Of a stretch of DNA of 64,000 nt, positions 8,761 through 17,758 are shown piece by piece. The position numbers were made by a program, and so were the translations under genes. The notes below the pieces were generated by a model, which worked only from the letters and a program-made list of their open reading frames with translations, made no database searches and was not told the origin of the DNA. Position 1 is the stretch's first letter, and each line of letters begins with the position of its first letter. The stretch is from DYFT01 sp041695085 (lineage in GTDB: Bacteria > Bacteroidota > Ignavibacteria > UBA10030): the NCBI GenBank assembly GCA_041695085.1, contig JBGFRO010000030.1:62001-126000 (forward strand). The letters are read 5' to 3'.

Positions 8761-9786
8761 TCAATACCGCTTACTCTTGATCAGGACCTTCGAAAAGTGT
8801 TTGAGATCTTCAAGAACCTTTCCTGTGCCGCGAACGACCGCCGTGAGCGGGTCTTCGGCGACATGCACGGGAAGACTCGTTTCCAGCCGGAGCCGTTCGT
8901 CAAGCCCTTTGAGGAGCGCACCGCCCCCGGTAAGCATAATGCCCCGGTCGAGGATATCCGCCGAGAGTTCAGGCGGCGTTCGCTCTAACGTGATCTTCAC
9001 GGCTTCGACGATTTGTGAGATCGGCTCATTAAGGGCTTCGCGAATTTCGACGGAACTTACTTCCGTCGTTTTCGGTACGCCGTTGACGAGATCGCGACCC
9101 TTCACCTGAATCGTAATCTCTTCTTTCAACGGCATCGCTGAACCGACCTCGCATTTGATCGCCTCCGCCGTACGCTCGCCGATGAGGATGTTGTGATTTC
9201 GTTTGAAGAACTGGATGATCGAGTTGTTCATCTCATCGCCTGCGACGCGAATCGATTCTTCGTTCACGATGCCGGAAAGCGCGATGACGGCGATCTCGGT
9301 CGTTCCTCCTCCGATATCAACCACCATATTACCGACAGGAGCATCGACATCCAGGCCGATGCCGATAGCGGAGGCCATGGGTTCGGCGAGCAGATGGACT
9401 TCTTTTGCTCCTGCGTGTTCGGCGGAGTCGCGCACGGCGCGTTTTTCGACTTCTGTGATGCCGGAGGGGACCGAGACAACGATGCGTCGCGCCGGCACCC
9501 AACCTACGCTGATCTTTTTAATGAACTCGCGCAACATTCCTTCCGCGATTTCAAAATCGGCAATCACTCCGTCCTTCATCGGTCGGATCGTGCGTATATC
9601 GCGATGTGTGCGGCCGAGCATCTCGCGCGCCTCATGGCCGATCGCGATAATCTTTTTCGTGTTGCGATCGAACGCGACGATGGAAGGTTCGTTCAACACG
9701 ATCCCTTTGCCTTTCATCCAGATCACGGTATTGGCCGTTCCGAGATCGACGGCAATGTCAGAAGAGAAGAGCGAGAAGAGGCTCAT
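8761..9786 (-). CDS. mreB: Rod shape-determining protein MreB (bacterial actin)
   Basis: 341 residues, full length. Actin-fold ATPase that forms filaments under the inner membrane and guides cell-wall elongation. It begins MSLFSLFSSDIAVDLGTANT, with the phosphate-1 loop DLGTANT, then MKDGVIADFEIAEGML, the phosphate-2 motif VDIGGGTTEIAVIALSGI and the adenosine motif LTGGGALLKGLDERL. The hydrophobic start MSLFSLF could serve as a membrane-binding segment. It is 30 bases downstream of purH on the same strand, so it probably shares a transcript with purN-purH, and it precedes mreC. The 189-base gap to mreC shows no recognisable gene or terminator. Confidence 0.97.
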   Translation of the reverse strand: MSLFSLFSSDIAVDLGTANTVIWMKGKGIVLNEPSIVAFDRNTKKIIAIGHEAREMLGRTHRDIRTIRPMKDGVIADFEIAEGMLREFIKKISVGWVPARRIVVSVPSGITEVEKRAVRDSAEHAGAKEVHLLAEPMASAIGIGLDVDAPVGNMVVDIGGGTTEIAVIALSGIVNEESIRVAGDEMNNSIIQFFKRNHNILIGERTAEAIKCEVGSAMPLKEEITIQVKGRDLVNGVPKTTEVSSVEIREALNEPISQIVEAVKITLERTPPELSADILDRGIMLTGGGALLKGLDERLRLETSLPVHVAEDPLTAVVRGTGKVLEDLKHFSKVLIKSKRY

Positions 9787-9816
9787 ACGTTGGTGGTGAA
9801 AGTGAAAAGGGAAGTC

Positions 9817-11355
9817 TTAATGTCGAAAATGCCGCACGCCGGTGAAAACCATTGCCACGTTATGCTCATTCGCTGCTTTGATTACTTCCTCGTCGCGTAC
9901 AGAACCACCGGGCTGGATGACCGCCGTTGCTCCCGCCTTGATCGCTTCGATCAGTCCGTCTGCGAACGGGAAGAACGCGTCCGAGGCTACGGCACATCCC
10001 TTTAAGTCTAGCCCCGCTTCAGCCGCTTTCATCGCGGCGAGACGTGAGGAATCGACGCGCGACATCTGTCCCGCCCCAATCCCCAACGTGCAGTCGCGTC
10101 GGGCGTAAACGATGGCGTTCGACTTTACGTGTTTGGCGACGCGCCAGGCAAACAGCATGGCGTCCAGTTCGTCATCCGTCGGCTTTCGTTGTGTGACTAT
10201 ACGCAAGTCGGACCTCTTCACGCGGTACTGGTCCTGCTCCTGCACGAGCAAGCCCCCCACCACGCCGCGCAGGTCGTATTCTCTGGCCGACCGCACATCG
10301 ATCATCTGTTGGATCAGGCGGCGATCCTTCTTGCGGGAGAGGAATTCCAACACCCCTACTGCAAAGCCCGGAGCAACAATGACCTCCGTGAAAATGTCGT
10401 TCATCGCTTCAGCGGTGGCGAGGTCAAGAAGCCGATTCACCACAACGATACCGCCGAAAGCCGATTTCGGGTCGGTTGCGAGAGCTTTTTTGTATGCTTC
10501 AATCAGATTCTCCGCCGATCCAACACCGCAGGGATTGTTGTGCTTGACGATCACTGCTGTCGGCTTCTCAAACTCGGAGGCGAGGAGCGCCGCGGCGTTC
10601 ACATCGAGGATGTTATTGTACGAAAGTTCCTTTCCGTGCAACTTTCTGAAAAAGGAGTTGAACTTGCCGTACAGCGCCCCTGCCTGATGCGGATTCTCGC
10701 CGTAGCGAAGCACGTCCGATCGCGTCATCGAAAGTGTAACAACCTCGGGCAGTCCCGAGGAGGAATTGACGGTCCCCAGGTACGTTGCGACGACCGCATC
10801 GTACGATGCAGTGTACTGAAATGCCTCACGTGCGAGAGCGAATCGAGTCTGGGGAGTGACGGCGCCTTTGTTCGCGCGTAGCTCGTCCAGAATCGCGCTA
10901 TACCGTTCAGGATGCACTACGACGGCTGTGTGCAGATAGTTTTTCGCCGCCGCGCGAATCATTGCAGGTCCGCCCACATCAATTTGCTCGATCGCCTGAT
11001 CGAGTGTTACATCGGATTGGCTGACCGTTTGTTCAAACGTATACAAATTGACCACCACGAGGTCGATGGGTTCGATGCTGAGCTCCTGCAACTGTTTCAT
11101 ATGAAGAGGGTTGTCGCCCACGGCAAGAAGAGCGGCGTGAATGGCCGGATGGAGTGTCTTGACGCGCCCGTCGAGGATTTCCGGAAATCCTGTCAGGTCA
11201 GCAACCGAACGTGCCGTAACGCCTGCCTCCTTGAGCGTCTGCAACGTGCCGCCGGTTGAAATGATCTCGATGCCGAATTCTTGTAAGCCCTTCGCCAGCT
11301 CTCCAATGCCTCGCGTATCCGAAACACTGATTAATGCACGGCGAATCTTGAGCAA
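9817..11355 (-). CDS. purH: Bifunctional AICAR transformylase / IMP cyclohydrolase
   Basis: 512 residues from a TTG at 11355. This start is chosen because AAGGAGGG lies 4-5 bases upstream and the protein then begins LLKIRRALISVSDTRGIGEL, as PurH usually does. A longer open frame to 11427 would overlap purN and adds atypical residues. The N-terminal MGS-like cyclohydrolase domain (ISTGGTLQTLKEAG, DLTGFPEILDGRVKTLHP) is followed by the transformylase domain with RYGENPHQAGALYG and the K-HNNPCG motif (VIVKHNNPCGVG). It performs the last two steps of IMP synthesis using 10-formyl-THF. It follows purN after 50 bases, a normal pairing. Confidence 0.96.
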   Translation of the reverse strand: MLKIRRALISVSDTRGIGELAKGLQEFGIEIISTGGTLQTLKEAGVTARSVADLTGFPEILDGRVKTLHPAIHAALLAVGDNPLHMKQLQELSIEPIDLVVVNLYTFEQTVSQSDVTLDQAIEQIDVGGPAMIRAAAKNYLHTAVVVHPERYSAILDELRANKGAVTPQTRFALAREAFQYTASYDAVVATYLGTVNSSSGLPEVVTLSMTRSDVLRYGENPHQAGALYGKFNSFFRKLHGKELSYNNILDVNAAALLASEFEKPTAVIVKHNNPCGVGSAENLIEAYKKALATDPKSAFGGIVVVNRLLDLATAEAMNDIFTEVIVAPGFAVGVLEFLSRKKDRRLIQQMIDVRSAREYDLRGVVGGLLVQEQDQYRVKRSDLRIVTQRKPTDDELDAMLFAWRVAKHVKSNAIVYARRDCTLGIGAGQMSRVDSSRLAAMKAAEAGLDLKGCAVASDAFFPFADGLIEAIKAGATAVIQPGGSVRDEEVIKAANEHNVAMVFTGVRHFRH

Positions 11356-11405
11356 TGCACCCTCCTTCGTATGCGTATGCACTTTATGGTGAAATGTCGG
11401 AACCT

Positions 11406-12029
11406 TCAGCTGTGTGAGTGTATCCACGCAATCCTTTCATTGATGGTAACACGTCCTTCGGCAAATGCTTTGAGTGCCTCGGGATACATCTCGTGCTCAA
11501 TTTTCAAAACCTTCGCCGCGAGCGTGTCGGGTGTATCGTACTGCTCGACTTCGACGGTTCTCTGCAGTACGATCGGGCCGCGATCGTACTCTTCATCGAC
11601 AATATGCACGGTGGCGCCGCTGACTTTCACTCCCGCTGCCAACACCGCTTCGTGCACACGGTGTCCGTACATCCCCGCTCCTCCAAACGAGGGGAGGAGC
11701 GCCGGATGAATGTTCAAGATACGGTTCCGGTACGAGTGCACGATCGCTGCCGGCACCTTTTTCAAATAGCCCGCCATCGCGATCAGTTGAACGTGATGGC
11801 GATGTAAGAGATCGCGCATTGCTTCGATGTACGCCGCTTCGTTGGGAAACTGTTTCGCGCTGAGGTGGACGGCAGGGATGTTGTGCAGGCGCGCAATCTC
11901 AAACGCGCCAGCATCTGCGTTGTTGCTCAAACAGAGGGTGACGGTTGCGGGAAGAGTACCCTGATGGATTGCGTTGAGAATTGCCTGAAAGTTTGATCCG
12001 CGTCCGGACGCAAAGACAGCAATGTTCAT
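11406..12029 (-). CDS. purN: Phosphoribosylglycinamide formyltransferase
   Basis: 207 residues, typical length. It transfers formyl from 10-formyl-THF to GAR, the third step of purine synthesis. The N-terminal phosphate-binding GRGSNFQAILNAI, the ILNIHPALLPSFGGAGMYG segment (with the Asn and His of the active site) and GATVHIVDEEYDRGPIVLQ (catalytic Asp) are all intact. Start is the ATG at 12029. It lies directly upstream of purH and downstream of the LD-carboxypeptidase gene, with a 107-base gap that holds no recognisable feature. Confidence 0.96.
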   Translation of the reverse strand: MNIAVFASGRGSNFQAILNAIHQGTLPATVTLCLSNNADAGAFEIARLHNIPAVHLSAKQFPNEAAYIEAMRDLLHRHHVQLIAMAGYLKKVPAAIVHSYRNRILNIHPALLPSFGGAGMYGHRVHEAVLAAGVKVSGATVHIVDEEYDRGPIVLQRTVEVEQYDTPDTLAAKVLKIEHEMYPEALKAFAEGRVTINERIAWIHSHS

Positions 12030-12136
12030 TCACATAATCGCGCGACGATGTGCAAAAAACGCAGACAAAAGTAAGCAGAAGTTGAAGGATTGTCAACCAA
12101 TAGGGAGGCGTTTTCGGAAGAATTCCTTCAAGAAGT

Positions 12137-13078
12137 TCATCTAACAGCCGACTCCATAAGCTCCAATCCACCTTTTTTGGAATCCACCCGCGCACGAACT
12201 CCAAAAGGAATCGTCAATTTTTTGGGAATGTGACCGTATTGCAGATTGGCAAGCACCGGACAATGCACGCGGGTGACAAACTCGGCAAGCACCTGCTCGA
12301 TGGTAAGATGAGGTTTAGAGGCGTCGGCCGGAACGCAGTCCGTAAACCTGCCAAGCAGCAGCGCGGCAATTTTGTTCAACGAGGAACTATTTGATAACTG
12401 CGCCAGCATCCGGTCAACCCGATGTGGTGCTTCATCTACTTCCTCGAGAACGAGAATGGCTTGTCGCAACTCCGGCACGTAGGACGTTCCGAACAAGGAG
12501 ATAAGAAGCGACAGATTGCCCCCCACCAATCGTCCTTCCGCTTTTCCGGGATGATGAGCTCGGAGCGGCTCATCCGCCGGATTGTCGAGTCGTCCGATGC
12601 GCTTGGTAGACGTGACGATCCGCCAAAAATGCTCTTCAGTGTATGGATCAATCGAGTTCCACATTTCCACCGCGACCATAGGACCCGAGAAGGTCACGAG
12701 TCCAACCTTTCGAAGTACAGCCATTTGCAGCGCAGTGATATCGCTGTAGCCGACGATGATCTTTGGATGACGTCGAAGTGCTTTGTAATTGACCATTCCA
12801 AGGAGACGCGGCGTGCCGTATCCACCGCGTAATGCGAAAATCGCCTTCACTTTGGAATCGAGGATCATCTCATTCAGATCCTGTGCGCGTTGGTCGTCGG
12901 TTCCGGCCAGATATCCATGTTGAGCCATCACATGCTTCCCCACCCGAACGCGGTAACCGAGGCTTTCCAAATACTGAACTCCCTTTTCGATCTTCTCGTG
13001 AGAAGAGGGGGCGCTTGCCGGCGAGATGAGTGCGATGAGATCGCCCTTGCGCAATCGTGGAGGTTTGATGACGGCCAT
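12137..13078 (-). CDS. LD-carboxypeptidase (peptidase family S66)
   Basis: 313 residues. Family S66 enzymes remove the terminal D-Ala from murein tetrapeptides during peptidoglycan recycling, in the cytoplasm. The N-terminal KPPRLRKGDLIALISPASAP is a standard S66 opening, the nucleophile Ser is in IIVGYSDITALQMAV, and the Glu/His partners fit LVLEEVDEAPHRVDRML and LQYGHIPKKLTIPFG. No signal peptide, as expected. Start is the ATG at 13078. It is the first minus-strand gene of the left block. Immediately upstream is the structured repeat region at 13.3 kb, so the promoter of the purN-purH-mre transcript may lie just here. Confidence 0.92.
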   Translation of the reverse strand: MAVIKPPRLRKGDLIALISPASAPSSHEKIEKGVQYLESLGYRVRVGKHVMAQHGYLAGTDDQRAQDLNEMILDSKVKAIFALRGGYGTPRLLGMVNYKALRRHPKIIVGYSDITALQMAVLRKVGLVTFSGPMVAVEMWNSIDPYTEEHFWRIVTSTKRIGRLDNPADEPLRAHHPGKAEGRLVGGNLSLLISLFGTSYVPELRQAILVLEEVDEAPHRVDRMLAQLSNSSSLNKIAALLLGRFTDCVPADASKPHLTIEQVLAEFVTRVHCPVLANLQYGHIPKKLTIPFGVRARVDSKKGGLELMESAVR

Positions 13079-13287
13079 TGACGTGGAAGAGGATAATAAT
13101 CAGGGAGAAGAAAAAGGCGCGTGTCAAAATATCATTTATTCAGATGAAATCAAGTCGTGATCACCACCTTGATTCCGGCATAGAGGCGTGTTCTGCCGTA
13201 GGTTCGCAGAACTACATCCGTTCGAAATGGACACACTCTTTTTCATCGCAGAGGTGAACGTCAATACCCGCAATGCGAGAATCCTCT

Positions 13288-13320
13288 TGCCACTTTTCTT
13301 TTCGGAAAAGAAAAGTGGCA
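13288..13320. repeat. Perfect 15-bp inverted repeat (hairpin)
   Basis: TGCCACTTTTCTTTT (13288-13302) and its exact complement (13306-13320) flank a CGG loop. Short ORFs on both strands across it (for example 13136-13369 minus and 13188-13475 plus) are translations of the palindrome and look spurious. I infer a dispersed repeat because similar CTTTTCTTTT/AAAAGAAAAG palindromes recur in other bacterial intergenic regions, but I cannot test copy number here. It has no T-run consistent with a terminator. Confidence 0.7.
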
Positions 13321-13332
13321 CAAAAGAAAACG

Positions 13333-13483
13333 TGTCGAAATCAAACGCACGCGATGGCTGTTCCTCCACACCACCGACAATTCTTGGCGCATCTGCGGAA
13401 GGAGGTCATAGACGTGACACGGGAGTGCGCCAAGAATTGAACGCACGCCATCGCTTTTCAGCCCGCGTGCCGTGATTTCGACA
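13333..13483. repeat. Nested triple inverted repeat (151 bp)
   Basis: Three concentric perfect inverted repeats: TGTCGAAATCA (13333-13343) with 13473-13483, GCGATGGC (13351-13358) with 13447-13454, and CAATTCTTGGCGCA (13378-13391) with 13426-13439. They share one centre region and could fold into a long interrupted hairpin or cruciform. Together with the 13288-13320 hairpin, this is most of what the 13,079-13,711 gap between the LD-carboxypeptidase and the exported propeller contains. It could be a mobile repeat without genes or a structured RNA. No transposase is nearby. Confidence 0.65.
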
Positions 13484-13711
13484 TCCTCCCGCTTGCTCCA
13501 CCTAAGTTCTCACGACTCTCTAAAATCGGATTTGAGGTACCACACCCTTCCGATAGCTTGACTTTGTTGCGACATGTGAATATCCTTTGCACGCTCACTT
13601 GCCCAGCAACCTTCTCTTTCCTGGTGCGTTGTCGTGCAGCACGACATCAAATCGACCGTGTTTCTCATCTTATTCCCGTACCGATTCAACCTCGTTGAAA
13701 GGAGGCCCCCT

Positions 13712-16700
13712 GTGAATCGCTCCCTCTTTCTGATAGTCTGTTTCATTGCAGCGGTGATGCTTTTCCCCGCAACCGTCATTGCGCAGCTCGATACCTCCCT
13801 CTTCACCGGCATGAAAGCACGAAGCATCGGCCCGGCCGGCATGAGCGGCCGCATCGGCGATCTCGACGTTGTTCTGTCAAATCCGAGCATCATCTATGTT
13901 GGTGCAGCAACAGGGGGATTGTGGAAATCCACGAACGGCGGTACAACGTGGCGACCGATGATGGATGAGCAACCCGTAGCGGCCGTCGGCGCGGTAGCCG
14001 TTTTTGAACCCAATCCATCGGTTGTGTGGGTGGGGACGGGGGAAGGAAATCCCCGCAATAGCGCGAGCATCGGCAATGGTGTGTATAAAAGTCTCGATGC
14101 AGGTGAGACATGGATGCATCTTGGACTTGAGAAAACGGAACGCATCCATCGGATCGTCCTTGATCCAAGGAGCGAAAACGTTGCATATGTGGGTGCCATG
14201 GGAAGTATGTGGGGTGAGAATCCCGACCGGGGTGTCTATAAAACAACCGACGGAGGTAAGTCATGGCGGAAAGTATTGTATGTAAATGAAAAGGTCGGTT
14301 GCGCCGATCTTGTGATGGATCCCGCCAATCCCAACAAACTCTTTGCGGCCATGTGGGAATATCGACGCTGGCCATGGTTTTTCAAATCGGGAGGACCCGG
14401 CAGCGGCCTCTACGTCAGCTACGATGCCGGCGAGACGTGGAAACGCATCACGGAGAAAGAGGGCCTGCCAAAAGGAGAGTTGGGACGCATTGGCGTTGCA
14501 GTTGCTACCAATAATCCGTCGGTTGTTTACGCTCTTGTGGAGGCGACGAAGAATGCGCTCCTTCGCTCGGAGGACGGCGGTACCTCATGGCGAGTGGTGA
14601 ACGAATCGTCCAACATCAACCCTCGACCGTTCTACTATTGCGATATCCGAGTCGATCCCACAAACGAGAATCGCATTTATAGTCTTCATACCAGCCTCAC
14701 TGTCAGTCAGGATGGCGGGAGAACATTCACGAATCTGACAACGGGGAATCGCGTTCACCCCGACCACCACGCTCTCTGGGTTGATCCCCGCGATGGAATG
14801 ATGCTTATCGACGGGAACGATGGAGGCATTGCCATCAGCCAAGATCGCGGTCGCACGTGGCGATTTGTGGAGAACTTGCCGCTCGCGCAGTACTATCATA
14901 TCAATGTCGATATGGAGACTCCGTACAATGTTTTCGGCGGCATGCAAGATAACGGGTCGTGGCGAGGACCGAACTCGGTCTGGGAAAACGGTGGCATTCG
15001 CAACTGGCACTTCAACGAGGTTGCGTTCGGGGATGGTTTTGCTACGCTCGTCGATGCCTCCGATCCGAATTACGGCTACGCCATGTCGCAAGGCGGATTT
15101 CTGGTACGGTTCAACTGGAAGACCGGAGAGCGGAAAGACATCCGTCCCGCGCACCCGGATGGAGTGGAACTTCGTTTCAACTGGAACGCGGGCATTGCAC
15201 AGGATCCGTTTGATCCGAAAACGATCTACTATGGGAGTCAGTTTGTTCATAAGAGCACTTCGCGCGGTGACGCCTGGACAATTATCAGTCCGGACCTTAC
15301 CACCAACGATACAACAAAGCAAAAGCAGCTTGAGAGCGGTGGATTGACAAGAGACGTAACGGCGGCGGAAAACTACACAACCATCTTGACAATCGCCCCA
15401 AGCCCCGTTCAACGCGGAGTCATCTGGGTCGGAACAGATGATGGTCATGTGCAGGTGACACAGGACGGAGGAACGACCTGGACGAATGTGGTCGATCGTG
15501 TTCCCGACGTTCCGAAGAACACATGGGTGCCGCATATCGAGGTTTCAAAGTTCGAAGCAGGGACTGCGTATGTTGTATTTGACGATCATCGTCGCGGTAA
15601 CTTCAAGACGTATCTGTTCAAAACGACCGACTATGGGAAATCGTGGGCGAGCCTCACCAAGAATGATCCGACGAAAGGATCGAAACACAAACAAGAACAG
15701 TGGGGATATGCACTGGTGATTGAGCAGGATCCGGTGAAGAAAGAGTTGCTCTATCTCGGGACGGAGTTTGGATTGTGGATCAGTTTCGATGACGGCAGGA
15801 ACTGGATGAAATGGACTCATGGATTCCCAACGGTCTCTGCCATGGCAATGCTTGTGCATCCACGTGAACACGATCTCGTCATCGGCACACACGGAAGGGC
15901 GGCATATATTTTGGATGACATACGACCTCTTCGGTCGGTGAGCAAGGAGATATTCGAAAAGCCGTTGCATCTGTTCGAAATTCCTCCCGCTCAGCAATAT
16001 CAAGTCCGACAGATGGATGGATACCATTTTCCCGGCGATGCGATGTTCCGAGGTGAGAACCGGCCGTACGGGGCTTTGATAACCTACACCGTCAATCTCA
16101 GCAAAGCGCCGCCGACGGAAAAAAAGGAAGAGGAGGAACAAGAGATTGAAAGTCAACGACAGCAAGGTCGTCGGGGAAGTCGTGACTCGATAACAGTGAA
16201 GATTGAAATACTCGATGCGAATGCTCAGGTGATTCGGCGATTTGATGGTTCGGCGAGAGCCGGGATCAATCGGGCTGTGTGGAATTTGCGGAGGGATGGA
16301 TTCCGCCAGCCGCGGATCGGACCGCCGCCTGAATTCGATTTCACACCGCAGGGGCCGGAGGTTCTTCCCGGTACCTACACCGTGAAAGTGCGGTTTGGCA
16401 AGGAAGAAGCGACCGGTACCGTGGAGGTCAGAGCGGATCCGCGATCCACCGTGCCGATCACGGATCGTCAAAGAAAGCTTGATGCAATTATGGCGGTGGG
16501 ACAAAAACTGGAAGTGGCGGCGGAGGCGGTCGAGCGTCTTCAGAGGACAAAGCAGACGATCGATCTGGTGGCGCAACAACTCAGGAGCCGGCGCGATTCG
16601 GTCTCGGCGAACCTCAGGAAGATGGGAGAAGAACTAAAGAAGCTCATTACCGCGATAAGCGATCTGTTTGCAGAGGAACCGGGTCGGGTGCAGGGCTTGA

Positions 16701-16960
16701 CACGCAACCCAAACACGGTCGCAGCGAAACTTGGCTACGTTGCGCGCTCTTTGGGTTCGTCGTGGGACGCGCCGACGGAGACGCAAGCGATTTATACCCG
16801 TCAGGCGGAAGAAGTGTTGAAGTCTGCACTCGACAAGTACAACAATCTCTTTACTTCGAAAGTCGAGCCGTACAAGAAAGCCATTGAAGAAGCGAAGCTT
16901 TCGTTCTTTCCAGAGCGTCAGCAGCTCGATTTCAACTGGCAACCGCGGCGACGAGAGTAA
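13712..16960 (+). CDS. Exported BNR/sortilin-like beta-propeller protein
   Basis: 1082 residues from the GTG at 13712, chosen because GGAGG sits 6 bases upstream and the product then opens with a clean signal peptide (VNRSLFLIVCFIAAVMLFP, cleavage near VIA/Q). A further in-frame start at 13634 gives no signal peptide at its N-terminus. It carries many BNR-type blades (LWKSTNGGTTWRPM, VYKSLDAGETWMHL, VYKTTDGGKSWRKV, LYVSYDAGETWKRI), forming one or two large propellers, then an acidic linker (TEKKEEEEQEIE) and a helical C-terminal region. It resembles VPS10/sortilin-like glycosidase-annotated proteins common in Bacteroidota, but I see no clear catalytic residues and no T9SS tail. Confidence 0.85.
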   Translation: MNRSLFLIVCFIAAVMLFPATVIAQLDTSLFTGMKARSIGPAGMSGRIGDLDVVLSNPSIIYVGAATGGLWKSTNGGTTWRPMMDEQPVAAVGAVAVFEPNPSVVWVGTGEGNPRNSASIGNGVYKSLDAGETWMHLGLEKTERIHRIVLDPRSENVAYVGAMGSMWGENPDRGVYKTTDGGKSWRKVLYVNEKVGCADLVMDPANPNKLFAAMWEYRRWPWFFKSGGPGSGLYVSYDAGETWKRITEKEGLPKGELGRIGVAVATNNPSVVYALVEATKNALLRSEDGGTSWRVVNESSNINPRPFYYCDIRVDPTNENRIYSLHTSLTVSQDGGRTFTNLTTGNRVHPDHHALWVDPRDGMMLIDGNDGGIAISQDRGRTWRFVENLPLAQYYHINVDMETPYNVFGGMQDNGSWRGPNSVWENGGIRNWHFNEVAFGDGFATLVDASDPNYGYAMSQGGFLVRFNWKTGERKDIRPAHPDGVELRFNWNAGIAQDPFDPKTIYYGSQFVHKSTSRGDAWTIISPDLTTNDTTKQKQLESGGLTRDVTAAENYTTILTIAPSPVQRGVIWVGTDDGHVQVTQDGGTTWTNVVDRVPDVPKNTWVPHIEVSKFEAGTAYVVFDDHRRGNFKTYLFKTTDYGKSWASLTKNDPTKGSKHKQEQWGYALVIEQDPVKKELLYLGTEFGLWISFDDGRNWMKWTHGFPTVSAMAMLVHPREHDLVIGTHGRAAYILDDIRPLRSVSKEIFEKPLHLFEIPPAQQYQVRQMDGYHFPGDAMFRGENRPYGALITYTVNLSKAPPTEKKEEEEQEIESQRQQGRRGSRDSITVKIEILDANAQVIRRFDGSARAGINRAVWNLRRDGFRQPRIGPPPEFDFTPQGPEVLPGTYTVKVRFGKEEATGTVEVRADPRSTVPITDRQRKLDAIMAVGQKLEVAAEAVERLQRTKQTIDLVAQQLRSRRDSVSANLRKMGEELKKLITAISDLFAEEPGRVQGLTRNPNTVAAKLGYVARSLGSSWDAPTETQAIYTRQAEEVLKSALDKYNNLFTSKVEPYKKAIEEAKLSFFPERQQLDFNWQPRRRE

Positions 16961-16990
16961 CACTGCATCCTGCAGTTTACGTGAGCGCAC

Positions 16991-17036
16991 AATCCGATCT
17001 CTCAAGCTCGTTGGGCGAGAGGGATCGGATTTTTTT
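16991..17036 (+). terminator. Rho-independent terminator after the BNR propeller gene
   Basis: AATCCGATC (16991-16999) pairs with GATCGGATT (17023-17031). An inner TCTC/GAGA pairing is separated from it by a GG bulge, and a run of seven T (17030-17036) follows. It lies 31 bases after the stop of the 1082-residue propeller gene. Confidence 0.85.
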
Positions 17037-17262
17037 CTCCGTTTCCCTCACCCGTACATCCGATCGCCTCCGAGCCTCCTTCCGACTCATCCTTCAGAAA
17101 CGAGTCCAAATCGCTGACCTTGAGCCGTAGCTATCGGGCCAATTTGCCGAAAACTTCTCGCTAAGACAGAATAGGCACGCTCATCCTGACCAATCGTGGT
17201 TCCGCCACCGATTGCATGGTGTTTATCCCAAAGCGGTTGCTTTACAAAGCCGCAACGCTAAG

Positions 17263-17490
17263 AAAGCGGCGAAAATGTGCTCCGCTTCGTGGCAAGCATA
17301 TCAACGGCTCGGTAAATTCTACCTCCATTGAGAAGAATAGATGAGGCGACTGAACAATTTAAGAAGTATATTGAGATGGTACTACAACGCGCAGAAGCGC
17401 ACGAGCTGATAGGCCGGGCCTACGTCCGGAAGCGCATGTATGACGAAGCCATCACTGCCTATCGAACCGCGATAAAGGAAGACCCATTTC
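17263..17490 (+). pseudogene. Relic of a TPR-repeat protein
   Basis: Two plus-strand frames join into one TPR stretch. AYQRLGKFYLH reads in one frame up to a stop near 17324, then RRIDEATEQFKKYIEMV with AEAHELIGRAYVRKRMYDEAITAYRTAIKEDP reads in another from about 17328. The Leu/Gly/Ala/Pro pattern is that of tetratricopeptide repeats. There is no start with a ribosome site and no remaining protein on either side. The remainder of the 16,961-17,758 gap holds the terminator before it and an inverted-repeat stretch after it, and otherwise nothing I recognise. Confidence 0.5.
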
Positions 17491-17538
17491 CCGTCTCGCT
17501 TCACATCCGTGTTGACCGGTTGTTTGAATTCAGGAGAT

Positions 17539-17608
17539 CACACAGAGAGACACAGAGGAGAATGTACTCTCTGTGGAACTCCGTGCCACATCGGTGTCAC
17601 TCTGTGAA
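17539..17608. repeat. CACAGAGAG-type inverted/direct repeat cluster
   Basis: CACAGAGAG (17541-17549) is exactly complementary to CTCTCTGTG (17567-17575). Related units CACAGAGG and CTCTGTGAAAC surround it. Low-complexity repeats of this kind are often scattered through intergenic DNA. No gene is associated. Confidence 0.5.
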
Positions 17609-17758
17609 ACATACAATCTCCAGAGAAGCAGTCAGCTAGAGTAAAAGAGAATCTCCTTCCGCACGGGTATCTTCTCGAAAATGAGAAGGAACCGGCATGA
17701 GGGGAGGAGACGTTAGAGAGATGTATGAGTTCGAAACAGAATCGGAAGGATAAGCCTT

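Noticed and set aside
13288..13320. 15-bp hairpin as a transcription terminator
   Set aside because: No T-run follows on either strand and no gene ends directly before it.
13136..13475. Short ORFs on both strands across the palindrome near 13.3 kb
   Set aside because: Both translate the same inverted repeat (PLFFSEKKSG on each strand), so they are products of the palindrome and not genes.
14585..16579. Two long minus-strand open frames (316 and 344 codons) opposite the BNR propeller gene
   Set aside because: They are antisense to a clear exported propeller, have odd composition rich in His, Arg and Cys, and show no family motif.
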